Positions 1-6,735 of a DNA stretch of 48,925 nucleotides are shown in pieces. The notes beneath the pieces were generated by a model. That model had not been told where the DNA came from. It saw only the letters and a program-made list of their open reading frames with translations, and did no database searches. The DNA comes from Oscillospiraceae bacterium (GTDB taxonomy: Bacteria; Bacillota; Clostridia; Oscillospirales; UBA644), in assembly GCA_015067305.1 (NCBI GenBank), contig SVMT01000013.1:1-48925 (forward strand), in the 5' to 3' direction. The position numbers and the translations under genes were made by a program. Numbering within the stretch: the stretch's first letter is position 1; every line of letters begins with the position of its first letter.

Positions 1-22
1 AAATTTCGACCGTAGAAACGGC

Positions 23-49
23 GAAACCCCCGATAAAATCGGGGGTTTC
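23..49. terminator. Hairpin terminator downstream of tRNA-Gln
   Basis: Perfect 12-bp inverted repeat (GAAACCCCCGAT / ATCGGGGGTTTC) with a 3-nt loop. It lies just downstream of the leftward tRNA and could also end rightward transcription entering from the window edge. Only a short T stretch follows on either side. Confidence 0.7.
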
Positions 50-79
50 TTGGGCAATATCTTTTTCATTGCCCTTTGA

Positions 80-153
80 TGGCAGCGGAATAGGGATTCG
101 AACCCCAACAAACAGAGTCAGAGTCTGCTGTGCTACCTTTACACAATTCCGCT
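80..153 (-). tRNA. tRNA-Gln (anticodon CUG)
   Basis: On the minus strand the sequence folds as a cloverleaf. It has a 7-bp acceptor stem (AGCGGAA/TTCCGCT), a D arm with GGTA in the loop, and an anticodon stem GCAGA/TCTGT enclosing the loop CTCTGAC. That loop puts CTG at positions 34-36, the anticodon for the glutamine codon CAG. A T arm with loop TTCGAAT follows, and the 3' CCA is encoded in the DNA. Confidence 0.95.
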
Positions 154-192
154 ATATTCAATTTTTTTGTCCCTCATGAAAGGTACTCTAAT

Positions 193-220
193 ATTATACT
201 CATTTTTCAGAAAAAGTCAA
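193..220 (-). promoter_or_regulatory. Promoter of tRNA-Gln
   Basis: Minus-strand -35 TTGACT (215-220) and -10 TATAAT (193-198) with a 16-bp spacer, about 40 bp upstream of the tRNA 5' end. Confidence 0.75.
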
Positions 221-315
221 GGGGGTATTTGTGAACTTTTAGCAAATTCTCTCAATTTCGCCGATCTAAGTCATACTAAAACGGTATGCTATTTTTATAT
301 AACCCTATAAACCTC

Positions 316-344
316 TTGACAAAACCAATTTTTTACATTATAAT
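316..344 (+). promoter_or_regulatory. Consensus sigma-A promoter of trxA
   Basis: TTGACA (316-321), 17-bp spacer and TATAAT (339-344): a perfect housekeeping promoter about 47 bp before the trxA start codon. Confidence 0.9.
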
Positions 345-391
345 ATAGTTATAAAAAATAAATACTAAACATCAGAAAGGAAAAAAACAAA

Positions 392-703
392 ATGGCTGAA
401 ATTAAAATTACATCTTCAAACTTTGAAAGTGAAGTATTAGACGCAAATATCCCCGTCATAGTTGACTTCTGGGCTCCCTGGTGCGGACCCTGCAGAATGC
501 TCGCTCCTGTCCTCGCAGAAATCGCAGAGGAGAATGAAGGCGCTGTAGTTGTAGGTAAGATCAACGTTGACGAAGAACCTCAGCTTGCCGCACAGTTCGG
601 TATCGCAAGCATCCCGACTCTTATCGTTTTCAAAAGCGGTGAGATCTCAGCAAAATCCGTAGGCGTTAAGCCAAAGGCTCAGATTCTTGATATGATAAAA
701 TAA
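392..703 (+). CDS. trxA: Thioredoxin
   Basis: Small cytoplasmic dithiol oxidoreductase of 103 residues, the usual thioredoxin length. It reduces protein disulfides and is normally recycled by thioredoxin reductase, which is not in this window. The active-site motif WCGPC is present around residues 30-34, preceded by VDFWAPW, and the conserved cis-proline region (SIPT) is near residue 73. The ATG at 392 has an AGAAAGG ribosome site upstream and a perfect consensus promoter at 316-344. A palindromic hairpin (713-750) follows the stop. The gene appears monocistronic. Confidence 0.97.
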   Translation: MAEIKITSSNFESEVLDANIPVIVDFWAPWCGPCRMLAPVLAEIAEENEGAVVVGKINVDEEPQLAAQFGIASIPTLIVFKSGEISAKSVGVKPKAQILDMIK

Positions 704-712
704 TATCTTTTA

Positions 713-750
713 CGGAAACCCTTCTTTTCGCGAAAAAAGAAGGGTTTCCG
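713..750 (+). terminator. Palindromic repeat copy R1 behind trxA
   Basis: Long inverted repeat, CGGAAACCCTTCTTTT paired with AAGAAGGGTTTCCG through a CGCG-containing loop. It starts 9 bp after the trxA stop and is followed by the tail AACCTTCCCAAGAAAACC. It resembles copies at 894-929, 2502-2540, 11260-11303, 14204-14237, 36785-36830 and 37256-37289. It may end trxA transcription, although no strong T run follows. Confidence 0.65.
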
Positions 751-893
751 AACCTTCCCAAGAAAACCGAATTGAGGTTTACAACAAAATAAACGACAGC
801 CAGCTACGTATAAGTATTAAAATTGCGTTACCCATTATGTGTCTTGATTAAATAAACTGTGCGTTAAGCACGCTAAAAGTTTTTTGAATGGGG

Positions 894-929
894 GCGGGGA
901 AAACAATTTTACAAAAATGTTTTCCCCGC
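894..929 (-). repeat. Palindromic repeat copy R2 behind the DUF4956 gene
   Basis: Inverted repeat with arms GCGGGGAAAACA...TGTTTTCCCCGC. Read on the minus strand it comes directly after the DUF4956 stop and is followed by the family tail CCCCCATTCAAAAAACTTTT (875-893). R1 and R2 converge in the same intergenic stretch. The 140 bp between them hold no ORF I can support. Confidence 0.7.
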
Positions 930-937
930 AAAAACTC

Positions 938-1594
938 CTATATACTTACAACTGAAACATCAATAACACCATCGATTGACTTGAACTTGTCGGAAACCTC
1001 GATCTCGTGACCCCCATTTCTGAATTCAACAGTATACTCCGCATAATTCTTAGTAACGGATTTCGCCTTGATCTTCATTGATTTAAGTCTCTTCAACTCT
1101 GATCTGACAGCTGAGTTGACCTCGGGACGGAAACGAACTGTAAGAAGATACGGGTGTGTCTCAAGTTTTCTCCAGATAAATGTAACGATCAGATAAATGA
1201 AACCGAGAATAAGATTACTCAGAACTGCCACAAAATAGAATCCTGCACCTGTAATGATACCGATACTTATCGCCCAATACATAAATGCAGTATCAACAGG
1301 GTCTTTGACAGCAGTTCGGAAACGTACGATGGATAAAGCACCGACCATACCGAGAGAAAGGACGATATTTGATGTGATCGTCATTATCATTACGGTGGTA
1401 ACAAGCGAAAGCAACACAAGGCTGAACACATATGAAGTGCTGAATCTTACGCCCCTGTAGGTGATCTTATAGATTATTATAAGAAAAACCGAAAGAAGAA
1501 GTGTCAAAGCAAGTGAAATCAGCACCTTATCGACGGTAAGTCCTCCCGAAAATTCTTCAAGGACACTGTTTTTTATTATCTCAGTAAAATTCAT
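938..1594 (-). CDS. DUF4956 family membrane protein
   Basis: A 218-residue protein. Several hydrophobic segments fill about residues 22-45, 55-75, 77-95 and 105-140, and a soluble C-terminal domain covers about 145-218. The conserved stretch LGMVGALSIVRFRTAVKDP in the membrane part is characteristic of DUF4956 proteins. Its biochemical role is unknown. Family members are commonly encoded beside VTC-domain polyphosphate polymerase-like proteins, as here: the VTC gene ends 20 bp upstream, so the two are almost certainly co-transcribed. An AAAGGAAA ribosome site precedes the ATG. The C-terminal part has an alternating basic/beta pattern suggestive of a ferredoxin-like fold; this is an inference. 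Confidence 0.85.
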   Translation of the reverse strand: MNFTEIIKNSVLEEFSGGLTVDKVLISLALTLLLSVFLIIIYKITYRGVRFSTSYVFSLVLLSLVTTVMIMTITSNIVLSLGMVGALSIVRFRTAVKDPVDTAFMYWAISIGIITGAGFYFVAVLSNLILGFIYLIVTFIWRKLETHPYLLTVRFRPEVNSAVRSELKRLKSMKIKAKSVTKNYAEYTVEFRNGGHEIEVSDKFKSIDGVIDVSVVSI

Positions 1595-1614
1595 AAATAT
1601 ATTTTCCTTTCCGT

Positions 1615-2295
1615 TTATTCAATAAAAGGTTCGAGGCTCATGACGTATTTCGATATTGAACATCTGTCCATGGGGTAACGGTTCAATATAGACTTTACCA
1701 TTTCAGGCATCGCCGCAGTATATTTGACCTCAAGTATAGTCAGTCCCTCGTCGGGCAAAAGCAATTTTGCAGTATCATGGTCAAAAGGAGTTCTGTATCT
1801 GCAAGCCCGTATATTTTCGTCAATAGTAATTCTGACATCGGACAGATGTGGCATAAATGCTGTTCTTTTATAATCAACCGTGACTACGGGAATCAATGAT
1901 TTTTGCGAAATATCGGCAAAAAAATCCACCAACAAACCTTTCCCTTGTGGCAAGGGAAGTTCCTTTACACCATTTGTCATCAAAGAAATTGCAGTCTCGG
2001 CAGAAATTCGTTTGCCTGATTTTACGGAAGTGTCTCCCCTTTTTGATTTTCGCTCAAGATTTATAAAATCATCGGAACCGTTATAGCTTCTGATACGCCA
2101 TCTGTCACGAAAATCATTACCTGCGTTTTTCTCATTGTAAGAGGTGAAGTTTCTGTCGTCAAAATAGGTACTTGATATCATATATGAACCGTCTGCCCCA
2201 CTGTGGCTGTCGGTCTCAAACAATGCGCCGAAAACACTTTTTAACGACTCTGCCGTGCTTTTTGAAATATAATATTTCAACTCGTATCTGCCCAA
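1615..2295 (-). CDS. VTC-domain protein (polyphosphate polymerase-like)
   Basis: A 226-residue cytoplasmic protein with a VTC/tunnel-fold pattern: N-terminal ELKYYI, then STYFDD, RWRIRSY, LERKSKR, a central VDYKRTAF, RITIDENI, and near the C terminus LEVKY and SKYVMSL. The alternating Arg/Lys and acidic positions match the nucleotide- and phosphate-binding tunnel of VTC4-type polymerases, which make polyphosphate from ATP. Activity is not proven for most bacterial members. The start is TTG (2293-2295) with a well-placed GGAGGTG ribosome site; no better ATG is in frame nearby. It is the first gene of an operon with the DUF4956 membrane gene. The CotH-like kinase often seen in such clusters is absent. 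Confidence 0.85.
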   Translation of the reverse strand: MGRYELKYYISKSTAESLKSVFGALFETDSHSGADGSYMISSTYFDDRNFTSYNEKNAGNDFRDRWRIRSYNGSDDFINLERKSKRGDTSVKSGKRISAETAISLMTNGVKELPLPQGKGLLVDFFADISQKSLIPVVTVDYKRTAFMPHLSDVRITIDENIRACRYRTPFDHDTAKLLLPDEGLTILEVKYTAAMPEMVKSILNRYPMDRCSISKYVMSLEPFIE

Positions 2296-2324
2296 ACGAA
2301 CACCTCCTGAATCAAATATATATT

Positions 2325-2353
2325 ATAATACCATATTTTACCAATTAAGTCAA
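2325..2353 (-). promoter_or_regulatory. Promoter of the VTC-DUF4956 operon
   Basis: Minus-strand -35 TTGACT (2348-2353) and -10 TATTAT (2325-2330), 17-bp spacer, about 30 bp upstream of the TTG start. Confidence 0.7.
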
Positions 2354-2501
2354 GCTATTTCAAAAAAATATAGTAAAAAGAGTTTTTACCCTCTAAAAAA
2401 GAAAACCAAATTGGAGTCAAATATAAAAAATAATCTCTATACGTCAACTATTAAGACGCCTTATTATTGATATCCCTACATCGGTTTTTTGAAAAGGAGT
2501 A

Positions 2502-2540
2502 TGGGGAAAAACTTTTTTCCGCAAAAAAAGTTTTTCCCCA
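2502..2540 (-). repeat. Palindromic repeat copy R3 behind sulP
   Basis: Inverted repeat TGGGGAAAAACTTTTTT / AAAAAAAGTTTTTCCCCA around a short centre. It is 21 bp past the sulP-like stop, with the tail ACTCCTTTTCAAAAAACC on the minus strand. The remaining sequence from 2354 to 2501 is AT-rich without a supportable gene. Confidence 0.7.
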
Positions 2541-2561
2541 CATAACAAACCCGATATTCAA

Positions 2562-4163
2562 TTAAGCGTTTACAGCCATAAGTTTTTCAAAAGCATCGTC
2601 GGAACTGCTGAAATAGTTCTCACCAATGATTTCGGAAACGCCTGCACGGTCAAGCATAACTTTAACATTATCCTGCGCACCGCATACGGAAAGTTTTATG
2701 CCTTTTGAGTGGAGGGCTTCACACTGCTCGACAAAAGCGCTTGCACCTGAAACGTCCATATTTACCACACCGTTTATCACGATAATAAGATCTTCACATT
2801 CGGGAAGAGCTTCAAAAGCATGATTGAATTCATTTACAGCACCGAAGAAAAGTGAACCTGTAACAGTTATTACCTGAGCTTTTTTACCGTTCTTAGGAGC
2901 GAATTCAGATGTTTCAACTTTGAGTTTGGAAGATGAAACCATAAAGAGAATTGCTGAATAGAGAACTCCGATAATGATAGCCCACATAAGGTCAAGAACA
3001 ACTGTTGCAATCATTGTGATAAGGAACTGGCTGATCGCAGTACCGAATTTATGTTTGAAAATAAATTTGATGCCTTCCCATTCGTTCATTCTCCAAGCAG
3101 TCATCATAAGCACACCTGCAAGGGCTGAAAGAGGAATTTTAGCCATTACGCCGCCGAGAAGGAACATGGAAGCAAGGAGAAATACTGAATGGAAAATACC
3201 TGTAAGTCTTGTCTGCTGACCAGATTTGATAGCAACGCTTGTTCTTGCGATAGCCGCAGTAGCAGGAACGCCGCCGAAGAAAGGAATAACAATATTTCCG
3301 AGACCCTGAGCTACAAGTTCTGTGTCAGCATCAAAATTCTCGTTCTTCATTCTGGAAGCGGAAGCACCGCACATAAGGCTTTCGATCATTGCCAAAGCGG
3401 CAATGGTGATAATGGGAGAGATAAGCCCCTGGATCATTTCAAAGTTGATAGTTCCAAGATCAAGTCTTTCATCAAGAAGAAGAGTCTGAGGGATAGCACC
3501 TACACGGACAACATCCATATTGAAAACAATGGAAACTACCGTTGAAACAATAATACCAATAAGAGAGGACGGAATAACAGCATTCCACTTTTTAGGCCAG
3601 ATTATCATTACGGCAATTACAATAAGACCGAGGATAACGGCATTGAGCTGAGGAACAAAGCCTAACTTTCCGTAAGAAAGGAGTTTTTCAACTGCAGTGA
3701 GACCTTCACTGTGTGTACCGAAGAAATTATCGATCTGACCGAGAGCTATAACGATGGCAATACCTGAAGTAAAGCCCATAACAACTGCAGAGGGAATGAA
3801 ACTGATAAGTTTACCCAGCTTAAAGATGCCGCAAAGAAGAAGTATTATGCCTGAAATAAAGCAGGCAACGAACATACCCTGGATACCGTATTGAACAACA
3901 ATGGCAATAAGAACCGCAGACATTGCGCCTGTAGGACCTGAGATCTGGAAAGACGCACCTGAGAAAAATCCGATAACGATACCTGCAATGATCGCAGTAA
4001 CCATACCTGCAGCTGCCGTAGCACCACTGCTCACACCGAATGCAAGAGCCAAAGGAAGAGCTACCGCACAAACGGTAAGACCCGCCATAAGATCTTTAAG
4101 AAGTTTTGAAGCATTATAACCTTTGAATTCATTTTTCAAAGAGGCTATAAATCTTTTTACCAT
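2562..4163 (-). CDS. SulP family inorganic anion transporter with STAS domain
   Basis: A 533-residue integral membrane protein. The N-terminal two thirds is a multi-span SulP transport core, with early TM segments rich in GLTVCAVALPLALAFG and SGPTGAMSAVL, the latter resembling the SulP/SLC26 anion-site region. A cytoplasmic STAS domain follows at about residues 430-530 (MDVSGASAFVEQ around its phosphorylatable Ser). SulP proteins carry sulfate, bicarbonate or related anions; the substrate cannot be assigned here. I place the start at the ATG at 4163 (MVKRFIASLKN), preceded by AAAAGAGATG. An upstream in-frame GTG at 4202 would add 13 atypical residues. A terminator for the upstream SDR gene lies between the two genes, so this gene is probably expressed separately. 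Confidence 0.9.
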   Translation of the reverse strand: MVKRFIASLKNEFKGYNASKLLKDLMAGLTVCAVALPLALAFGVSSGATAAAGMVTAIIAGIVIGFFSGASFQISGPTGAMSAVLIAIVVQYGIQGMFVACFISGIILLLCGIFKLGKLISFIPSAVVMGFTSGIAIVIALGQIDNFFGTHSEGLTAVEKLLSYGKLGFVPQLNAVILGLIVIAVMIIWPKKWNAVIPSSLIGIIVSTVVSIVFNMDVVRVGAIPQTLLLDERLDLGTINFEMIQGLISPIITIAALAMIESLMCGASASRMKNENFDADTELVAQGLGNIVIPFFGGVPATAAIARTSVAIKSGQQTRLTGIFHSVFLLASMFLLGGVMAKIPLSALAGVLMMTAWRMNEWEGIKFIFKHKFGTAISQFLITMIATVVLDLMWAIIIGVLYSAILFMVSSSKLKVETSEFAPKNGKKAQVITVTGSLFFGAVNEFNHAFEALPECEDLIIVINGVVNMDVSGASAFVEQCEALHSKGIKLSVCGAQDNVKVMLDRAGVSEIIGENYFSSSDDAFEKLMAVNA

Positions 4164-4210
4164 GAAAAAACATCTCTTTTCACAAAATTTTATAATAGTC
4201 ACGACCGAAA

Positions 4211-4243
4211 AAACGCAGAAAAAATGCCGAACTTGTCGGCATT
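4211..4243 (-). terminator. Rho-independent terminator of the SDR gene
   Basis: Minus-strand stem AATGCCGA/TCGGCATT with a 5-nt loop, followed by a T run. It lies about 110 bp past the SDR stop. The stretch 4244-4351 has no gene. Confidence 0.85.
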
Positions 4244-4351
4244 AAATCTTTTATGTCGTGCGCTAATAATTGTAGCACAATTAAAGCAAAAAGTCAAATG
4301 ATTTTTGTTAAGACTTTCAAACTATACTGGAACAAATTTGGAAACACTGAC

Positions 4352-5152
4352 TTACGGTCTGAGTCCCATACCGCCTTCAAGGGTGATCGTTTCTCCGTTC
4401 ATGTATTTGAAGTCGGGATTTGCCAGCTGAACGCAAGGTCTGCCGATTTCAAGTTCGGGATCAGCATAGTGTCCTGCAGGAGGCATTTTTACGTTTGCTT
4501 TGAAAGCGTCGGGATAAGCTTTTTCAAAGTTTTCAAGCTGAGCAGTCCATGCAAGGGGGCAAACTACGTTTGTGTTGATGCCGTCCTTTGCCCATTCAGT
4601 TGCCGCAACTCGTGAAAGACCTCTGATAGCTTCTTTTGCAGCAGCGTAAGAGCCCTGACCGTAATTTCCGAAAAGTCCTGCACCTGATGCGAAATTGATG
4701 ATACTTCCCTGTGTTTCCTTGAGATATGGATAGCAAGCCTTCATATAGTAGAAAGTAGCGTAAAAGCCTGAATACATAGCAAGATTAAGCTGTTCAGTAG
4801 TGTGGTCCTGGATAGTTACACCCGAAGCGGAAGCCTGAGCGTTATTTATGAGAACATCAATTCTTCCGAATTCTTTCATAGCCGCTTCTGCAACGCCTTT
4901 TGCAATATTTTCATTATCTGCGCCTTCTGAAATATCAGCCTGAAGTGCAAGAACTTTTACGCCGTATTTACCTTCAAGTTCTTCTTTTGCCTTTTCAAGC
5001 TTGGCAACGTTTCTGCCTGTGATTACAAGATTTGCTCCCTCTTTTGCGTAAGCGGTAGCAATACCGTACCCGATAGAACCGCATCTGCCGTCGGAAAGGA
5101 CCGCATAGCCTGCGCCTGTGATGATAGCTGTTTTACCTTTTAAAAAACTCAT
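4352..5152 (-). CDS. SDR family NAD(P)-dependent oxidoreductase
   Basis: A 266-residue short-chain dehydrogenase/reductase with a Rossmann fold. The nucleotide motif begins TGAG near residue 12, but the glycine loop is spread by an insertion before GSIGYGIA, a variant that recalls the FabI-type SIAYGIA loop. The NNAG motif appears as NNAQ. The catalytic triad is present: Ser156 (FASGAG), Tyr169 and Lys173 (YAAAK). The C terminus keeps the usual GGMG. The substrate cannot be deduced; 3-ketoacyl-ACP reductase-like or sugar/steroid dehydrogenase roles are possible. The ATG at 5152 has an AAGGAGT ribosome site. The gene is followed by its own terminator. Confidence 0.88.
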   Translation of the reverse strand: MSFLKGKTAIITGAGYAVLSDGRCGSIGYGIATAYAKEGANLVITGRNVAKLEKAKEELEGKYGVKVLALQADISEGADNENIAKGVAEAAMKEFGRIDVLINNAQASASGVTIQDHTTEQLNLAMYSGFYATFYYMKACYPYLKETQGSIINFASGAGLFGNYGQGSYAAAKEAIRGLSRVAATEWAKDGINTNVVCPLAWTAQLENFEKAYPDAFKANVKMPPAGHYADPELEIGRPCVQLANPDFKYMNGETITLEGGMGLRP

Positions 5153-5210
5153 TTATATTACTCCTTAATTGAAATTTCACATTTATCTTTTAAACCATTT
5201 TATAAAAATC

Positions 5211-5429
5211 TCATCCATCAGTTCCGATATTTTCCCAATCAACATCATCAGAACTTACATAACCGCTTTTTTCAGCAGCTTCTATTTTTACAGCCTCTTC
5301 ATTTGTTACTTTAGTAAAGTCAGGGTCCCAAGCCATAACTAATTTTTTAATAAACTCGTATGCAAACATTTTATCTTCTTCAGGCAAAGCTTCCATTAAA
5401 CGAGCCGCCTCAACAGTAATACCGGACAT
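5211..5429 (-). CDS. Putative antitoxin of a type II toxin-antitoxin pair
   Basis: A 72-residue acidic protein starting MSGITVEAARLMEALPEEDKM with a strong AAGGAGG ribosome site. The N-terminal helix is followed by an acidic, probably flexible C-terminal tail (EEAVKIEAAEKSGYVSSDDVDW), as in antitoxins whose tails wrap the toxin. It starts 12 bp after the stop of the RelE-like gene, so the order is toxin first. The assignment rests mainly on position and size. No clear DNA-binding motif is visible. Confidence 0.7.
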   Translation of the reverse strand: MSGITVEAARLMEALPEEDKMFAYEFIKKLVMAWDPDFTKVTNEEAVKIEAAEKSGYVSSDDVDWENIGTDG

Positions 5430-5441
5430 TAAAATACCTCC

Positions 5442-5711
5442 TTATTTATAAATATCTCCACGGTTTCCTATATCTATTACAAAAATTATCTCAAGGACAT
5501 AGTCTTTTTCTTGCTTATAGATAATTCTCCAAGAACCGACCCGGAGTCTCTTTCGACCGTCCTCATAACCTTGCATTGGCTTTATATCCCCTAAAGGAGG
5601 AGTGTGAGTTAATCCCTGTATTGCTTCCCTTATTCGTAATACAGATTTTTTATCCAACTTGGACAAAAACTTCAAAGCATCCTTTGAATACATTATTTTA
5701 ACTTCATACAA
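5442..5711 (-). CDS. RelE/ParE-family toxin
   Basis: A small basic protein with the RelE/ParE pattern: KDALKFLSKLDKK at the N terminus, then GDIKPMQGYEDGRKRLRVGSWRIIY and a final hydrophobic strand (EIIFVIDIGNRGDIY). In the RelE subfamily such proteins are ribosome-dependent mRNA endonucleases; ParE members target gyrase. The arrangement of basic residues in GRKRLRVGSWRI fits RelE better. The start is uncertain. I use TTG at 5711 (MYEVKIMYSKDA) by family length; GTG at 5723 and ATG at 5693 are alternatives, and none has a strong ribosome site. A perfect consensus promoter lies about 44 bp upstream. Confidence 0.8.
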   Translation of the reverse strand: MYEVKIMYSKDALKFLSKLDKKSVLRIREAIQGLTHTPPLGDIKPMQGYEDGRKRLRVGSWRIIYKQEKDYVLEIIFVIDIGNRGDIYK

Positions 5712-5754
5712 TATAAACACCACACAAGCAAAATTTAAATAATCTTACACCTAT

Positions 5755-5783
5755 ATTATATAGGATTTCTCAGTCTTTGTCAA
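5755..5783 (-). promoter_or_regulatory. Promoter of the toxin-antitoxin operon
   Basis: Minus-strand TTGACA (5778-5783), 17-bp spacer and TATAAT (5755-5760): a perfect consensus promoter. Confidence 0.85.
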
Positions 5784-5818
5784 GATATTAAAATTAACAA
5801 GAATTTAAGATTTTATTT

Positions 5819-6667
5819 TTAATAAACGGTCACTATGAAACACCCTGTATTATCAGGTGAAATATGATAGTTTTCAAAGCCTTTGGGTATATCAATATAG
5901 CCGTCAGTCGGACGTTGGCGAGTTATGAGAAAGTTTTCAACAGTATAAACAGTATTTTCTTGCAATGAAAAAATATATTCTTCCAAGGTCAACCTGTTTG
6001 CGTAGATTATTTTCGCATGAATTTTTCCTACATAACGGATATGCCACGGTTCAAATCTTATTCCCGTTTCGGAGTAACCGTATATGGGATAGCGAATTAT
6101 AAAGCCGTACTCATGGCATTTTGTATTCACAAACCTGCCTGCGTCGGTCTTCAGGAAGTTGTCACCTGCGTTATATTGGACGTAAATATCAAGGCACAGT
6201 CCCGTTTCGTGTTCACTTGCCCCCGGCTCGGTGGCAAGTTCGGGCGATTCCTCAAACAATTCTGCCTGTTCTTCTGCTGTCCGTAAGTGGCTCGAAACAT
6301 ATAACCTTTTTCCTGTTTCGGAAAAAACCGCATCGGAAAGCTCTCCGTACGCCTCAACCATGCAGGAATTCATCTTAACTCCCGAATTTTTGTATTCTGT
6401 TATATCAAAAACAGTGTTTTCCGATATTTTATATTCGGTATTTATGAGCATCAGACTTTGATCGACCGCAAAACGTTCATCTGTTTCAATATCGGTAACT
6501 TTTATTTTTTCAGTCTCAAAGGCTACCTTTTCAAGGCGGATATCAGTTTCAAACAGTTGAACTGCGGAGATGTATATTATATTTCGGCAATAGAAACCCA
6601 CAGCGGAGAAAATTATCGCCGCCGAAACAAAACAGAGGACTATAAGCCTCTTATATTTAGTTTTCAT
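5819..6667 (-). CDS. VanY-type D-alanyl-D-alanine carboxypeptidase
   Basis: A 282-residue M15B peptidase. One N-terminal membrane anchor covers about residues 8-28, and the catalytic domain lies outside the membrane. The zinc and catalytic motifs are intact: SEHETGLCLD supplies His153 and Asp160, and EPWHIRY supplies Glu206 and His209. The Ser-Ser-His-Leu-Arg-Thr segment around residue 100 also fits the family. VanY-type enzymes remove the terminal D-Ala from peptidoglycan stem peptides. The gene lies 68 bp downstream of a VanS-like kinase gene on the same strand. No vanH, vanA/B ligase or vanX is present, so peptidoglycan remodelling is a safer reading than glycopeptide resistance. A related but apparently inactive protein is encoded at 24583-25464. 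Confidence 0.9.
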   Translation of the reverse strand: MKTKYKRLIVLCFVSAAIIFSAVGFYCRNIIYISAVQLFETDIRLEKVAFETEKIKVTDIETDERFAVDQSLMLINTEYKISENTVFDITEYKNSGVKMNSCMVEAYGELSDAVFSETGKRLYVSSHLRTAEEQAELFEESPELATEPGASEHETGLCLDIYVQYNAGDNFLKTDAGRFVNTKCHEYGFIIRYPIYGYSETGIRFEPWHIRYVGKIHAKIIYANRLTLEEYIFSLQENTVYTVENFLITRQRPTDGYIDIPKGFENYHISPDNTGCFIVTVY

Positions 6668-6735
6668 TATGTAAATATCCTGCTTTCGGGTAAAAATTAT
6701 CCTTCGGAGATAATAAGAACTCCGAAGGACAGTAT

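Noticed and set aside
4253-4615. 120-residue plus-strand ORF over the SDR 3' end
   Set aside because: Antisense to the SDR coding sequence, with no ribosome site or protein-like pattern.
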